Shown: positions 34,400 to 43,828 of the stretch, in pieces | Position numbering within the stretch: position 1 is the stretch's first letter | Layout of the letters: each line of letters opens with the position of its first letter | Source: Thalassobellus sediminis | Lineage (GTDB): Bacteria; Bacteroidota; Bacteroidia; Flavobacteriales; Flavobacteriaceae | DNA length: 64,000 bases | Assembly: GCF_044386045.1 (NCBI RefSeq) | Contig: NZ_JBISCD010000040.1 | Coordinates: 186,001 to 250,000, forward strand | Direction of reading: 5' to 3' | Notes under the pieces: model-generated | Told to the model about the DNA's origin: nothing | What the model saw: only the letters and a program-made list of their open reading frames with translations | Database searches by the model: none | Translations under genes and position numbers: made by a program

Positions 34400-37300
34400 T
34401 TATACCTTTTTTTTAACAGTTGGTTTTTTATAACCTGAAGGCACAACTCCAAATTGTTTTTTAAATAATTGTCTGAAATATTTTGGACTATTGTATCCTA
34501 CTTCAAAAGCTGCCTGAGAAATAGAAAATCCTTCGTCTTTTATAAGAGTTGCGGCTTTTTTTAATTTCACCATTGTTATATATTCATTAATATTTTTACC
34601 GGTTATAGCCTTTATTTTTCTAAATAGAGGCGTTCTACTCATTCCCATAGAATGAGCTATATCATTTACATTAGTTTTCCCTTTTTGCATATGGGTTAAA
34701 ATAACACCTTCTAATTTTCTTAAAAACATCTTTTCTTTATCTAATGCTTTTAATTTTTCAGTTGAGAAAACCTCGATTTGTTCTTCTTTTTCTAAATAAT
34801 ATTTTCTTAATAAATTTCTACTTTCAATTAAGTTTTTAATCCTTACATAAAGGACATCACTACTAAAGGGCTTAACAATATAGTCATCGGCTCCTGTTTC
34901 ATATCCTTCTTTAATACTTTCATTATTGCTTTTAGCTGTTAATAATATAATAGGGATGTGTGTTGTTGTAACTTCCTTTTTTAATACAGAACACAAATCA
35001 ATACCACTTTTTACAGGCATCATTATATCTGAAATAATTAAATCTGGCACATACTCTATCGCTTTTGCTATACCATCTTCTCCATTCTCGGCAAAAATTA
35101 TATCATAATCCTTTTTTAGTAAACCTTCTAGATATTTAAGAATATCAGGGTTGTCATCAATTAACAATAACACTAACCTATCCTCAAATGGACTAACCTT
35201 TGTTTTTAGTTTTTCTTCTGAATCTTTTATTGATAATGGTCCCCAAGCATTTGAAGGTGATATATCAACAACATTTGAAGGTTTAATTGAAGCTTCATCA
35301 ACTGGTACTTTTGAAAATAACGATTCATCCATAGGAATACTAAGCGTAAATGCGGTACCTTCATCCACTTTACTCTCCACAGTAATTTTTCCTTTATGTA
35401 ATTCAGCAAAGTTTTTAGACAATGCAAGTCCTATTCCTGAACCTTTTTTTCTATTTAATGATTTAGATTGGTAATACCATTCAAAAATATGGTCAAAATC
35501 TTTTGGACTAATACCAGCTCCAGTATCTTTAACTTTTATATTAAAATATACTTCGTCTTTGGTTAAATCTATTTTTATACTTCCTTTTTCTTCACTGTGC
35601 TTAACAGCATTTGAAAGTAGATTATTTATAATTATTTGAATTTTTTCTAAATCAAACCAAGCTATTATATTTTCATCAGGTAATGAAAGGGTTAAATTAA
35701 TTCCTTTTTTATTAGCCATTAAAGAATAATTATCTACTAATTGGCTTAATATAAATGACACATTGTATTTACCTAATACCAGATCGCTTAAACCTATTTC
35801 TGATTTTCTAAATTCTAAAAGTTTATTAATGGATTGAAATAAATAATTTGCATTCTTTTTAATTAATTGCATACTCGCTTTATGCTCTTTATTACTTAAC
35901 TCAGGTATCATATCTTCAACTGGCCCCAAGATTAAAGTTAAAGGCGTTCTTAACTCATGCGAAAAACTTGTGAAAAATCGAATTCTTTCTTCATTAAAGT
36001 CATACTCTAATTGACGTTGCTTTTTTTCAAATATTAAAGAGTTTTTTAATTTTAAATGATTAGAATAATATTTAAAACCAAAAAAGACAGATACTATTAT
36101 TAATACTAAATATAATATATAAGCAGGCACTGTTTTCCAAAACGGAGGAGATACTGCAACTAATAATTCATTAAAAACTTCTTTTCCAGAGCCTAACCTT
36201 GCTTTTACTTTCAATATGTATTTGCCATAAGGAATATTGCTTAAATTGGCTTTACCAATAGTTTTAGAATCAATCCAATCTTTATGATATCCTTCTAACA
36301 AATATGAATAATTAATATTATTTGCAATTGGAAATTTTAATACTGAAAAATCTACAGAAAATGATGTTTGTTCATAATTTAATGCAATATGATTTTGATA
36401 GGAAATAGATTCATTTAAAATAGCATTCTTGTTATTAGGAGTAACTGCAACTTTTTTATTCGATATTTGAATATCCTCAAAAACTATTTTTACAGATTTT
36501 TCTTCTTTATTAAACAAATTTTCAGGGTGAAACATATTAAACCCTTTGTTTCCTCCAAAATAAAGATATCCATCGCTACCTTTTAGAACAGCTCCTACAT
36601 TAAATTCACTTCGTTGAATATTATTAAGTGTATTTAAGTTTTGAATTTCGTTAGTATTTGTATTGTACTGACTAATTCCATTAAAAGTTCCTAGCCATAT
36701 ATATAAATCATTTTCTTTTACAATACTGCTTATGGTATTATTACTTAATCCATCTTTTTCAGTAAAATTTACAACGGTTTTCGTTTTTGTATTTAACCTT
36801 AGTAATCCTCCATACAAAGTTCCTGCAAGAATATCGCCACCTTTGAGAGTAAGAATAGAAAAAATAATATTACTGGTCATTCCTTCCGTATTGTCTGTAT
36901 TATAAAATATAGCTGTATCATTTTCTGGATTATATTGAATAATCCCATCTTTATATGTAGCTATCCACAAATACCCGTATTCATCTTTAGTAATATCTCT
37001 TATATCAATCTTTTTTAAACTTTTTACATACTCGAATGTATCGTTCTTCTCAATATACTTATACAATCCTCCTCTGTTAGTACCAACCCATAACTGCCCT
37101 GTGTTATCTTCATAAATTTTTCTGACATCACTGCCATTATCTATTCTTCCTTGTAGATAATATTTACATACACCCGATTTTGGGTTAATCATATTTAACC
37201 CTCCTTTATAAGTTCCTGCCCAAACACGCCCCATTCTATCTTCATGCAATGAAATAATATAATTATTACTTAAACTACTTGGATTATTAGGTTTATGTTG

Positions 37301-38545
37301 ATATAATAACTCAAACTCTCCTGTTTTTGGATTAAATAAATTTAACCCTGCCCCATCAGTTCCAATCCAAATTTTTCCATTTTTTGTTTGAGAAAAAGAT
37401 CCAATTCTATCATGTGCTAAACCATTTGGGTTATCTATATTTTTTTGAAAAAGTTTAATAGGTTCACCTTTTGGGTTAACAAAATTAATTCCAGTGCTGG
37501 TACCCAGCCACATATTCCCTTCTTTATCTTTTTTAATAGCTGAAATAGTTCTATTATAAACGCTAGACCCATCACTTTTTGGCAAAAACCACTTTATGCT
37601 TGGTTTTTTATTTGATAGAAAAGAAGGAATATCAAGTATATTAAGCCCTCCATTTCTTGTGCCTATCCACATTTGATTTTGATCATCTTCTTCCATCGAA
37701 AGGATGTCATTATCGCTTAATCCAATATTTGGTAATAAAGATTTTTTTAAATTTAAAGTATCGCCACTTTTAGTTATCACAAATAACCCTCTAGATGTGC
37801 CAATCCATAAATTGTTGTTAGAATCTGGATATAAAACCTTAATTGTAGATGAAATATTTTCTGTTTCATCATCTAACGATATTCTAGAAACCTGTTCTGT
37901 TTTAAAGTTATACTTATTTAATCCAGCATCATTTGTCCCAATCCATAAAAGAGAATCTCTTTGAACGCTTAAAGTTGAAATATAGTTTGATGATAAAGAT
38001 GCCGATGAATTAACCTTATGTTCAAGTATTTTTACACGTCTATCTTTATTAGTAAATGATAAACCCCATTTATTGGTTGTGGTTCCAAAAATTATTTCGT
38101 CATTTAGCCCAATAGCAAGACCACTAATTGCTTCATTTATTTGTACGCCATTGTGTTTAATCACTTCGAACACCTCATGCTTAGTGTCGTAAATATTTAT
38201 GCCTTCATCAGTACCTATTACTATATTGCCCTTGGAGTCAACTTTTATATTTGTAACATGATTATTAATAAGGCTTGAACCTGGGTTTTCATCATCCTTT
38301 TGAAACTTTTTAAAACTTGTACCATCATAACGATTTAACCCTTCAATAGTGGCAATCCATATATACCCAAGAGAATCTTGCTCAATACTATTAACAACAT
38401 TGTGAGATAAGCCAGATTCTACATCCAATAAATGAAAAGTAAGAACATCTTCAACATGTTTAAATTGGGAGTTTAAATCTTGTGAAAACAAACTACCCAC
38501 GAATAAAAAAGAAAAAAGAAAACTGAAAACACTATTTTTCATCAT
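34400..38545 (-). CDS. Hybrid two-component system sensor-regulator (HTCS) of the PUL
   Basis: About 1381 residues from the tandem ATGs at 38545 and 38542; the TTG at 38569 sits inside an operator-like palindrome and is a less likely start. Order: signal peptide (ends GSLFSQ), periplasmic propeller of about 14 reg_prop repeats (HNVVNSIEQDSLGYIWIATIEGLNRYDG type), Y_Y_Y domain near residues 690-780, membrane helix near 800-815, histidine kinase with His863 in FFTSFSHELRTPL, HATPase (GSGIGLALSKNF), receiver with Asp1173 in IISDIMMP, and a C-terminal AraC helix-turn-helix (NEYITMVKLKKAATLI, FRQLFKKQFGVVPSGYKK). It senses a glycan fragment in the periplasm and activates the divergent PUL. Confidence 0.96.
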   Translation of the reverse strand: MMKNSVFSFLFSFLFVGSLFSQDLNSQFKHVEDVLTFHLLDVESGLSHNVVNSIEQDSLGYIWIATIEGLNRYDGTSFKKFQKDDENPGSSLINNHVTNIKVDSKGNIVIGTDEGINIYDTKHEVFEVIKHNGVQINEAISGLAIGLNDEIIFGTTTNKWGLSFTNKDRRVKILEHKVNSSASLSSNYISTLSVQRDSLLWIGTNDAGLNKYNFKTEQVSRISLDDETENISSTIKVLYPDSNNNLWIGTSRGLFVITKSGDTLNLKKSLLPNIGLSDNDILSMEEDDQNQMWIGTRNGGLNILDIPSFLSNKKPSIKWFLPKSDGSSVYNRTISAIKKDKEGNMWLGTSTGINFVNPKGEPIKLFQKNIDNPNGLAHDRIGSFSQTKNGKIWIGTDGAGLNLFNPKTGEFELLYQHKPNNPSSLSNNYIISLHEDRMGRVWAGTYKGGLNMINPKSGVCKYYLQGRIDNGSDVRKIYEDNTGQLWVGTNRGGLYKYIEKNDTFEYVKSLKKIDIRDITKDEYGYLWIATYKDGIIQYNPENDTAIFYNTDNTEGMTSNIIFSILTLKGGDILAGTLYGGLLRLNTKTKTVVNFTEKDGLSNNTISSIVKENDLYIWLGTFNGISQYNTNTNEIQNLNTLNNIQRSEFNVGAVLKGSDGYLYFGGNKGFNMFHPENLFNKEEKSVKIVFEDIQISNKKVAVTPNNKNAILNESISYQNHIALNYEQTSFSVDFSVLKFPIANNINYSYLLEGYHKDWIDSKTIGKANLSNIPYGKYILKVKARLGSGKEVFNELLVAVSPPFWKTVPAYILYLVLIIVSVFFGFKYYSNHLKLKNSLIFEKKQRQLEYDFNEERIRFFTSFSHELRTPLTLILGPVEDMIPELSNKEHKASMQLIKKNANYLFQSINKLLEFRKSEIGLSDLVLGKYNVSFILSQLVDNYSLMANKKGINLTLSLPDENIIAWFDLEKIQIIINNLLSNAVKHSEEKGSIKIDLTKDEVYFNIKVKDTGAGISPKDFDHIFEWYYQSKSLNRKKGSGIGLALSKNFAELHKGKITVESKVDEGTAFTLSIPMDESLFSKVPVDEASIKPSNVVDISPSNAWGPLSIKDSEEKLKTKVSPFEDRLVLLLIDDNPDILKYLEGLLKKDYDIIFAENGEDGIAKAIEYVPDLIISDIMMPVKSGIDLCSVLKKEVTTTHIPIILLTAKSNNESIKEGYETGADDYIVKPFSSDVLYVRIKNLIESRNLLRKYYLEKEEQIEVFSTEKLKALDKEKMFLRKLEGVILTHMQKGKTNVNDIAHSMGMSRTPLFRKIKAITGKNINEYITMVKLKKAATLIKDEGFSISQAAFEVGYNSPKYFRQLFKKQFGVVPSGYKKPTVKKKV

Positions 38546-38567
38546 ATCAATATACAATTTTAAGATC

Positions 38568-38585
38568 AAAACAAACGTTTGTTTT
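38568..38585. promoter_or_regulatory. LacI/PurR-like palindromic operator, copy 2
   Basis: AAAACAAACGTTTGTTTT, identical over 18 bp to 20333-20350. It lies 23 bp upstream of the HTCS ATG at 38545, where a bound repressor would block expression of the regulator. Confidence 0.65.
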
Positions 38586-38733
38586 TTTTAAAACTTGATA
38601 AAAGCAAAACTTTATTTAGCTAAAACCTAGACTTTATATTTATTATATTTTCCATAAAATTAAACATATAATTTTTAATAAACGTATAAATTACGCTTCA
38701 AAATCGAATAATTCTTAAAATTTTCATAAAAAG

Positions 38734-38772
38734 AGTCATTTTACACCCTTTTTTTAGTCAAAAATTACACTG
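38734..38772 (+). promoter_or_regulatory. PUL-type direct-repeat site upstream of susC
   Basis: AGTCATTTTACACCCT (38734-38749) is identical to 20285-20300. A second, weaker half-site, AAAATTACACTG, follows at 38761-38772. The spacing of the TTACAC cores is 24 bp here against 22 bp at the other sites. It is the likely HTCS target for the susCD operon. Confidence 0.55.
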
Positions 38773-38931
38773 TAAGCAGCTTGTCTACCATTTACTTTTA
38801 CATTTGTAATTATTCAAGTTATTGAAGCCAGTCATTTCACCACAAGTTTCATATAGACATCTTCACTTGTGCTCTTAATAACTCATTATAATTACAAAAA
38901 CTATCAAACTAATTAAATTAAATTAAAATTT

Positions 38932-41900
38932 ATGAAAAAATTATTCCAATGTTTTTCTATGTCCAACAAAAAAAGGAGCTTATTTATGCTTTTGTTTGGA
39001 CTAAGTGTTTTTACCGTATTTGGTCAAAACATTACAATTTCTGGTACAGTAAAAGACGAAAGCGGTCAACCAATTCCAGGAGCAAGTGTTATAGTTAAAG
39101 GTACAACAAATGGAGCTGCAACAGATTTTGATGGTGCATATACTATTTCAGCATCTAGTTCTGATGTACTCGTATTTTCATACATAGGTTTCAAAACACT
39201 AGAAATTAAAGCTAACAATCAAAAAACAATTAATGCACAATTACAGGAAGACGTATCTGTATTAAATGAGGTTGTTGTTGTAGGTTATGGTACTCAAAAA
39301 AGAGGTGATGTAACAGGTGCTGTAGCTAGTGCAAATTTAGAAGCTTTTAAAGAAGCTCCTAATGCAAATATTGTACAAAGCTTACAAGGTACCGTTCCTG
39401 GTTTAAATATTGGGCAAGTTACAAGCGCAGGTGCTACACCCTCAATTAGTATTCGTGGACAAGTTTCATTAGGTGGTAGCCAGAGTGTGCTTATTATATT
39501 AGATGGTATACAGTACAATGGCTCACTATCATCAATAAACCCTAATGATATAGCATCTATTGATATACTTAAAGATGTTAGTTCTACTGCTGTATATGGT
39601 GCACAAGCTGCAAACGGGGTTATATTAATAACAACAAAAGGCGGTAAAAAGAATCAAAAAGCAAAAATTACGGTAAGTTCATCTTATACAACACTTCAAC
39701 CAACTGTTGATTTAAGACCTATGAAAAGAGATGAATACATTGATTACTTAGAAAGGCAATTATATGAATTTGCATATACAGAGGAATCAGGTTACCTAAC
39801 GCCTAACCCTACCTATGAAGGTTATTTTGGTAATAACCCAGGCATAAATTTCAACCCAAATTTAGCATCACCAGATGATCCTTTAAACTATAATGATAAT
39901 GATTATGATTGGTGGGAAGAAGGCACACAAAATAGCTTTATTCAAGAAAATTTAATTAGTGCTGCTGGGGCTTCAGATAAAATAAGCTACTTAGTATCTT
40001 TAGGTCTTACAGAGCAAGAAGGTATTATTAATAATGATAACTTTTCTCGTAAAAGTTTACGTGTAAACTTAGATGCCGATGTCACTGATTGGTGGAAAAT
40101 TGGAATCCAATCTTTTGGTTCTTTCACGAAACAAGATGGTGATGAGCCTAGTTTAAACCGACTTGGAATTTCTTCCCCCCTTTTAGTGCCTTATGATGAA
40201 AATGGCGACTTAATACCAACACCATCTGGAACCGTAGAACTTAATCCATTTTTAGGTTCTAACACTCAAGATTACGAAAGACATGATTTCTTTTTTGCTA
40301 ATCTTTATTCTGAAATACAATTACCTTTAGATGGGTTATCATACCGTTTAAACTTTGGTAATAATTACAGAATAGATAAAGCTTATGGAGCAAGTATATA
40401 TGGAGCTGGTGAAACTGGTGATGCAGGAAAATATGTAAGTTTCTATAAAGATTACACACTTGATAATATTTTAAAATACGCTAAAGTATTTGGTAAGCAT
40501 GATGTTAGTGCTACATTACTTTATGGTGCTTTAAAAAGACAAGGAGAAGCCACAAATGCTTATGCCAGTGGTTTTGATAGATTATCGTTAGGTTATAATG
40601 ATTTAGGCACTGGTAGTTTACCAGAAGTTAGTTCTTCTGCCTATATAGAAACTTTAAACTACCAAATGGCAAGAGTTAACTATAAGTTCGATAATCGATA
40701 TCTTTTAACAGGAACCATAAGAAGAGATGGTTTTTCTGGTTTTGCTGAAAATGAAAAAACAGCCTATTTCCCTTCAGGTGCATTGGGTTGGATTGTTTCT
40801 AATGAATCATTCATGGAAAATGCCGACTGGGTAAATAACTTTAAACTTAGAGTAACCTACGGTTTAAGTGGGAACCAAACCCCTAGCCGAAGATCTCTAG
40901 CTCAAATTGGTACTAGAGCTGCTTATGTGTTTGGTGATGGTTCTACAACTGCATTTGGGCAAGAATTGAACACCTTACCAAACCCGAATTTACGTTGGGA
41001 AAAAACAGCTGGTTTAAATGTTGGTGCCGATTTTTCATTGTTTGGTAGTAGATTAAGTGGATCGATAGATGTGTATGAAAACATTACTAATGATTTATTA
41101 TTTCGTGTTCGAGTTCCTTATTTAACTGGTTTTAATCAGATTCAAACAAATGTTGGTAAAATTAAAAACACGGGGGTAGAGGTTTCTTTAACAGGAGACA
41201 TTGTAAGAACAGACGATTTTACATGGACAGCAATAGCTAATTTTTCAAGAAATGTAAACGAAATACTTGAACTTACGGGAGAAGATTTAGATGGAGATGG
41301 CGTAGAAGATGATTTGCCACAAAGTAATTTATTCATTGGTAAATCTATTAATGCCATTTTAGATTATGAAGTAGATGGCATATACCAAATAGGAGAAGAA
41401 AATATACTTCCTGGATATGTAGCTGGTAACTATAGAGTAATAGACCAAGATGATTCTGGAGATATTACTCAAGCAGATGACCGTGTGTTTTTGGGTACAA
41501 GAGACCCAGATTTTAGAGCTTCATTATTAAATACATTTAAATATAAAAACTTATCTCTTAGTGTCTTTTTAAATTCTATACAAGGTGGCGACGATAGTTA
41601 TATTGCACCAAATAACAATGCTGTTTACAGAAATGCAAATACATTATACCAAAATAAAATTTCAGGTATTGATTATTGGTCTCCACAAAACCCAGATGGT
41701 TTAAATGCTGTTTCAGGTAATAGTCCTGGAGTTCGCGGTACACGATACGAAAACAGAAGCTTTGTACGTTTGCAAGATGTAAACTTACGCTACAACTTTA
41801 ACCAATCTGTTCTAGAAACTTTATCTATAGATGAGTTAAGCATTTTTGTGAGTGGTAAAAACCTTGCTACATGGACAAAATGGAGAGGTTGGGATCCGGA

Positions 41901-41976
41901 AACAGGATCAGGTATGTCTACTGGCGGAAGACCAGTTTTACAAGCACTTTCACTAGGTATTAACTTAACCTTTTAA
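38932..41976 (+). CDS. SusC-like TonB-dependent glycan transporter
   Basis: A 1014-residue SusC/RagA receptor. Order: long signal peptide (ends FTVFGQ, about residue 32), carboxypeptidase-like domain (ITISGTVKDESGQPIPGASVIVKGT) to about 110, the family start of the plug EVVVVGYGTQKRGDVTGAVAS, then LIILDGIQYNGSLSSINPNDIASIDILKDVSSTAVYGAQAANGVILITTKGG, and a C-terminal barrel ending SLGINLTF. It imports glycan oligosaccharides bound by the SusD partner. susD follows after 7 bp. The long n-region (MKKLFQCFSMSNKKR) is typical of SusC proteins. Confidence 0.97.
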   Translation: MKKLFQCFSMSNKKRSLFMLLFGLSVFTVFGQNITISGTVKDESGQPIPGASVIVKGTTNGAATDFDGAYTISASSSDVLVFSYIGFKTLEIKANNQKTINAQLQEDVSVLNEVVVVGYGTQKRGDVTGAVASANLEAFKEAPNANIVQSLQGTVPGLNIGQVTSAGATPSISIRGQVSLGGSQSVLIILDGIQYNGSLSSINPNDIASIDILKDVSSTAVYGAQAANGVILITTKGGKKNQKAKITVSSSYTTLQPTVDLRPMKRDEYIDYLERQLYEFAYTEESGYLTPNPTYEGYFGNNPGINFNPNLASPDDPLNYNDNDYDWWEEGTQNSFIQENLISAAGASDKISYLVSLGLTEQEGIINNDNFSRKSLRVNLDADVTDWWKIGIQSFGSFTKQDGDEPSLNRLGISSPLLVPYDENGDLIPTPSGTVELNPFLGSNTQDYERHDFFFANLYSEIQLPLDGLSYRLNFGNNYRIDKAYGASIYGAGETGDAGKYVSFYKDYTLDNILKYAKVFGKHDVSATLLYGALKRQGEATNAYASGFDRLSLGYNDLGTGSLPEVSSSAYIETLNYQMARVNYKFDNRYLLTGTIRRDGFSGFAENEKTAYFPSGALGWIVSNESFMENADWVNNFKLRVTYGLSGNQTPSRRSLAQIGTRAAYVFGDGSTTAFGQELNTLPNPNLRWEKTAGLNVGADFSLFGSRLSGSIDVYENITNDLLFRVRVPYLTGFNQIQTNVGKIKNTGVEVSLTGDIVRTDDFTWTAIANFSRNVNEILELTGEDLDGDGVEDDLPQSNLFIGKSINAILDYEVDGIYQIGEENILPGYVAGNYRVIDQDDSGDITQADDRVFLGTRDPDFRASLLNTFKYKNLSLSVFLNSIQGGDDSYIAPNNNAVYRNANTLYQNKISGIDYWSPQNPDGLNAVSGNSPGVRGTRYENRSFVRLQDVNLRYNFNQSVLETLSIDELSIFVSGKNLATWTKWRGWDPETGSGMSTGGRPVLQALSLGINLTF

Positions 41977-41983
41977 AAAAAAC

Positions 41984-43660
41984 ATGAAAAAAACATTTAT
42001 ATTTATAGCCTTAGTCTCATTATTATTTTCTTGTAATGAAGACTTTTTAGACGAGAAGACACCAGACATTTTTACGTCTGCAAACGCATATACAACGTAT
42101 ATAGATTTCAGATCATCAGTAAACAATTTATATTTCTTATTTAGAAGACAACATTTTAGTAGAGATGAGAACCGACCATTTGATTTTATATATGGTACCG
42201 ATCTTATTTTTGATGGAGAACCAGGAGGATCTAATAGACATGGAAACATGGAGCAAGCATATAGACCAGCTTCGTCTATTCCTACAGTTCATTGGAATTT
42301 ATTATATAAAACCATTGCAGAAGCTAATACTATTATTGACCGTGCTGCAAACTCAGAAATGACTGAAGAAGAAACAAAAGATATTGTTTCTCAAGCTCGA
42401 TTTTTTAGAGGGATTAGCTACAAAACTTTAGTAACACTTTATGGTGGTGTACCATTAGTTCTTAATGAAGTTGGAGAACCAAAAGTAGATTTTCAACGTG
42501 CTACAAAAGAAGCTGTACTTGAACAAATAGTTGAAGATTTAGGTTTTGCTAGCGAAAATTTACCTGGTATTGCTGATATTGAGGAAAATGAAAAAGGTCA
42601 TGTAACTAATTTAATAGCTTACCACTATTTAGCAGAAGCTTATTTAATGCAAGGTAGAAATGGAGATGCTATTGCTGCTACTTCTAAAGTAATTGAGGAT
42701 CCTAAAACAGCTTTAATGACATCCCGTTTTGGAACCCGAAGTAATGATACACCAGGAGATGTTTTTTGGGATTTATTTAGAAAAGGAAATCAAAATCATC
42801 AAAATAACACTGAAGCTCTATGGGTAATCCAGTTTGAAATAGATGTTCCAGGTGGAGGTTTAGAGACTGGCCGGAGAGGTGGCGGTTACGCCTTAGAAAG
42901 ACATATAGCACCATTACTAAGGTTCAGCCCATTCAATTCTTGGCCTGTAGGAGATTATACTGGTGGTAGAGGTATTGGTTGGGGTATTACAACAACTTAT
43001 TACTCTAATACTATATGGGGTGACGATGCTAGTAATCCAGATTGGAATAACGATATACGAAATGCAAATCATAACTTCGTAAGAGTTTATAATCAATCAA
43101 ACTCTGAGGCTTTAAAAGCAAGAAATATTACTGTAGAATTTTCTACAGAAGAGCGACCAAGAAGACGTGAGTTTTATGCATACCCTTCTAAAGTAACTAC
43201 GCCTTATAATCACCCAGAAGGGAATTATAGAACAAGTAGTATTCCTTTTGCTTTAACTTCAAACGCAGGAATGACATATACCGATCAGTATATGTTAAGA
43301 TTAGCAGAAACTTATTTATTAAGAGCTGAGGCTTACTTAGCAAATAATCAACCTGATTTAGCTGTTATTGATATTAATACGGTACGTAGCAGATCTAATG
43401 CATCTTTAGCAACAGCATCAGAAATCGATATTGATTACATCTTAGATGAACGTGCAAGAGAGCTAGGAGTTGAGGAAAAGAGACGACTTACATTAATGCG
43501 TCTTGATGTGATATATGATCGAGTTATGAGATATAACCCTTTCTATGTAGAACAAGGTATGAAACCACATTTTAATTTATGGCCAATACCTGCAGATGAG
43601 ATTGAAGGTAATCGTGGCACTGTGCTAACACAAAACCCTGGATATCCAGGAGCTGAGTAA
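41984..43660 (+). CDS. SusD/RagB-like surface glycan-binding lipoprotein
   Basis: A 558-residue lipoprotein (SLLFSC, Cys about 17) that caps the SusC channel and binds glycan at the cell surface. TPR-like helices occur in the N-terminal half (ARFFRGISYKTLVTLYGGVPLVLNE, HYLAEAYLMQGRNGDAIAAT). The C-terminal RagB/SusD block is present: YMLRLAETYLLRAEAYLANNQPDLAVIDINTVRSR, then IDYILDERARELGVEEKRRLTLMRL and WPIPADEIEGNRGTVLTQNPGY. Followed by a strong terminator, so susCD is a unit that can be expressed above the enzymes. Confidence 0.96.
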   Translation: MKKTFIFIALVSLLFSCNEDFLDEKTPDIFTSANAYTTYIDFRSSVNNLYFLFRRQHFSRDENRPFDFIYGTDLIFDGEPGGSNRHGNMEQAYRPASSIPTVHWNLLYKTIAEANTIIDRAANSEMTEEETKDIVSQARFFRGISYKTLVTLYGGVPLVLNEVGEPKVDFQRATKEAVLEQIVEDLGFASENLPGIADIEENEKGHVTNLIAYHYLAEAYLMQGRNGDAIAATSKVIEDPKTALMTSRFGTRSNDTPGDVFWDLFRKGNQNHQNNTEALWVIQFEIDVPGGGLETGRRGGGYALERHIAPLLRFSPFNSWPVGDYTGGRGIGWGITTTYYSNTIWGDDASNPDWNNDIRNANHNFVRVYNQSNSEALKARNITVEFSTEERPRRREFYAYPSKVTTPYNHPEGNYRTSSIPFALTSNAGMTYTDQYMLRLAETYLLRAEAYLANNQPDLAVIDINTVRSRSNASLATASEIDIDYILDERARELGVEEKRRLTLMRLDVIYDRVMRYNPFYVEQGMKPHFNLWPIPADEIEGNRGTVLTQNPGYPGAE

Positions 43661-43666
43661 TATTTT

Positions 43667-43712
43667 AAGTCCACTATATAGTTAAATTTTATTTAAATTA
43701 TATAGTGGACTT
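43667..43712 (+). terminator. Terminator after susD
   Basis: AAGTCCACTATATA (43667-43680) and its exact complement at 43699-43712 form a 14-bp stem, followed by TTATTTTTT. It begins 6 bp after the susD stop. Confidence 0.85.
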
Positions 43713-43828
43713 TTATTTTTTAAAAAATAATTGTCTAAATTACACTTACAAATAATAAAGTAAGATTTTTCATAACCGAAATTACTATAAAAACAAACTT
43801 TTTAAAATTTTAGTTGAAAAAAATATTT

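Larger units (their letters stand above)
38546..38931. other. HTCS-susC divergent intergenic region
   Basis: 386 bp, no gene. It contains the 18-bp LacI-like palindrome (38568-38585), the direct-repeat site (38734-38772) and a further look-alike half-site AGTCATTTCACCAC at 38830-38843. No clear TAnnTTTG -7 box is seen for either gene. Confidence 0.75.

Noticed and set aside
35151..35474. Plus-strand 107-residue frame inside the HTCS gene
   Set aside because: It lies entirely within conserved kinase coding sequence on the other strand.
38546..38569. TTG at 38569 as HTCS start
   Set aside because: Tandem ATGs at 38545 and 38542 give a normal signal peptide, and the TTG overlaps the 18-bp palindrome.
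41965..42249. Minus-strand 94-residue frame across the susC-susD junction
   Set aside because: It runs antisense to the SusD signal peptide and N-terminus and has no recognisable domain.
43745..43760. TTACACT string upstream of the GH115 gene as a fifth regulatory half-site
   Set aside because: Only about ten bases agree with the susC site and no second half-site lies at 22-24 bp.
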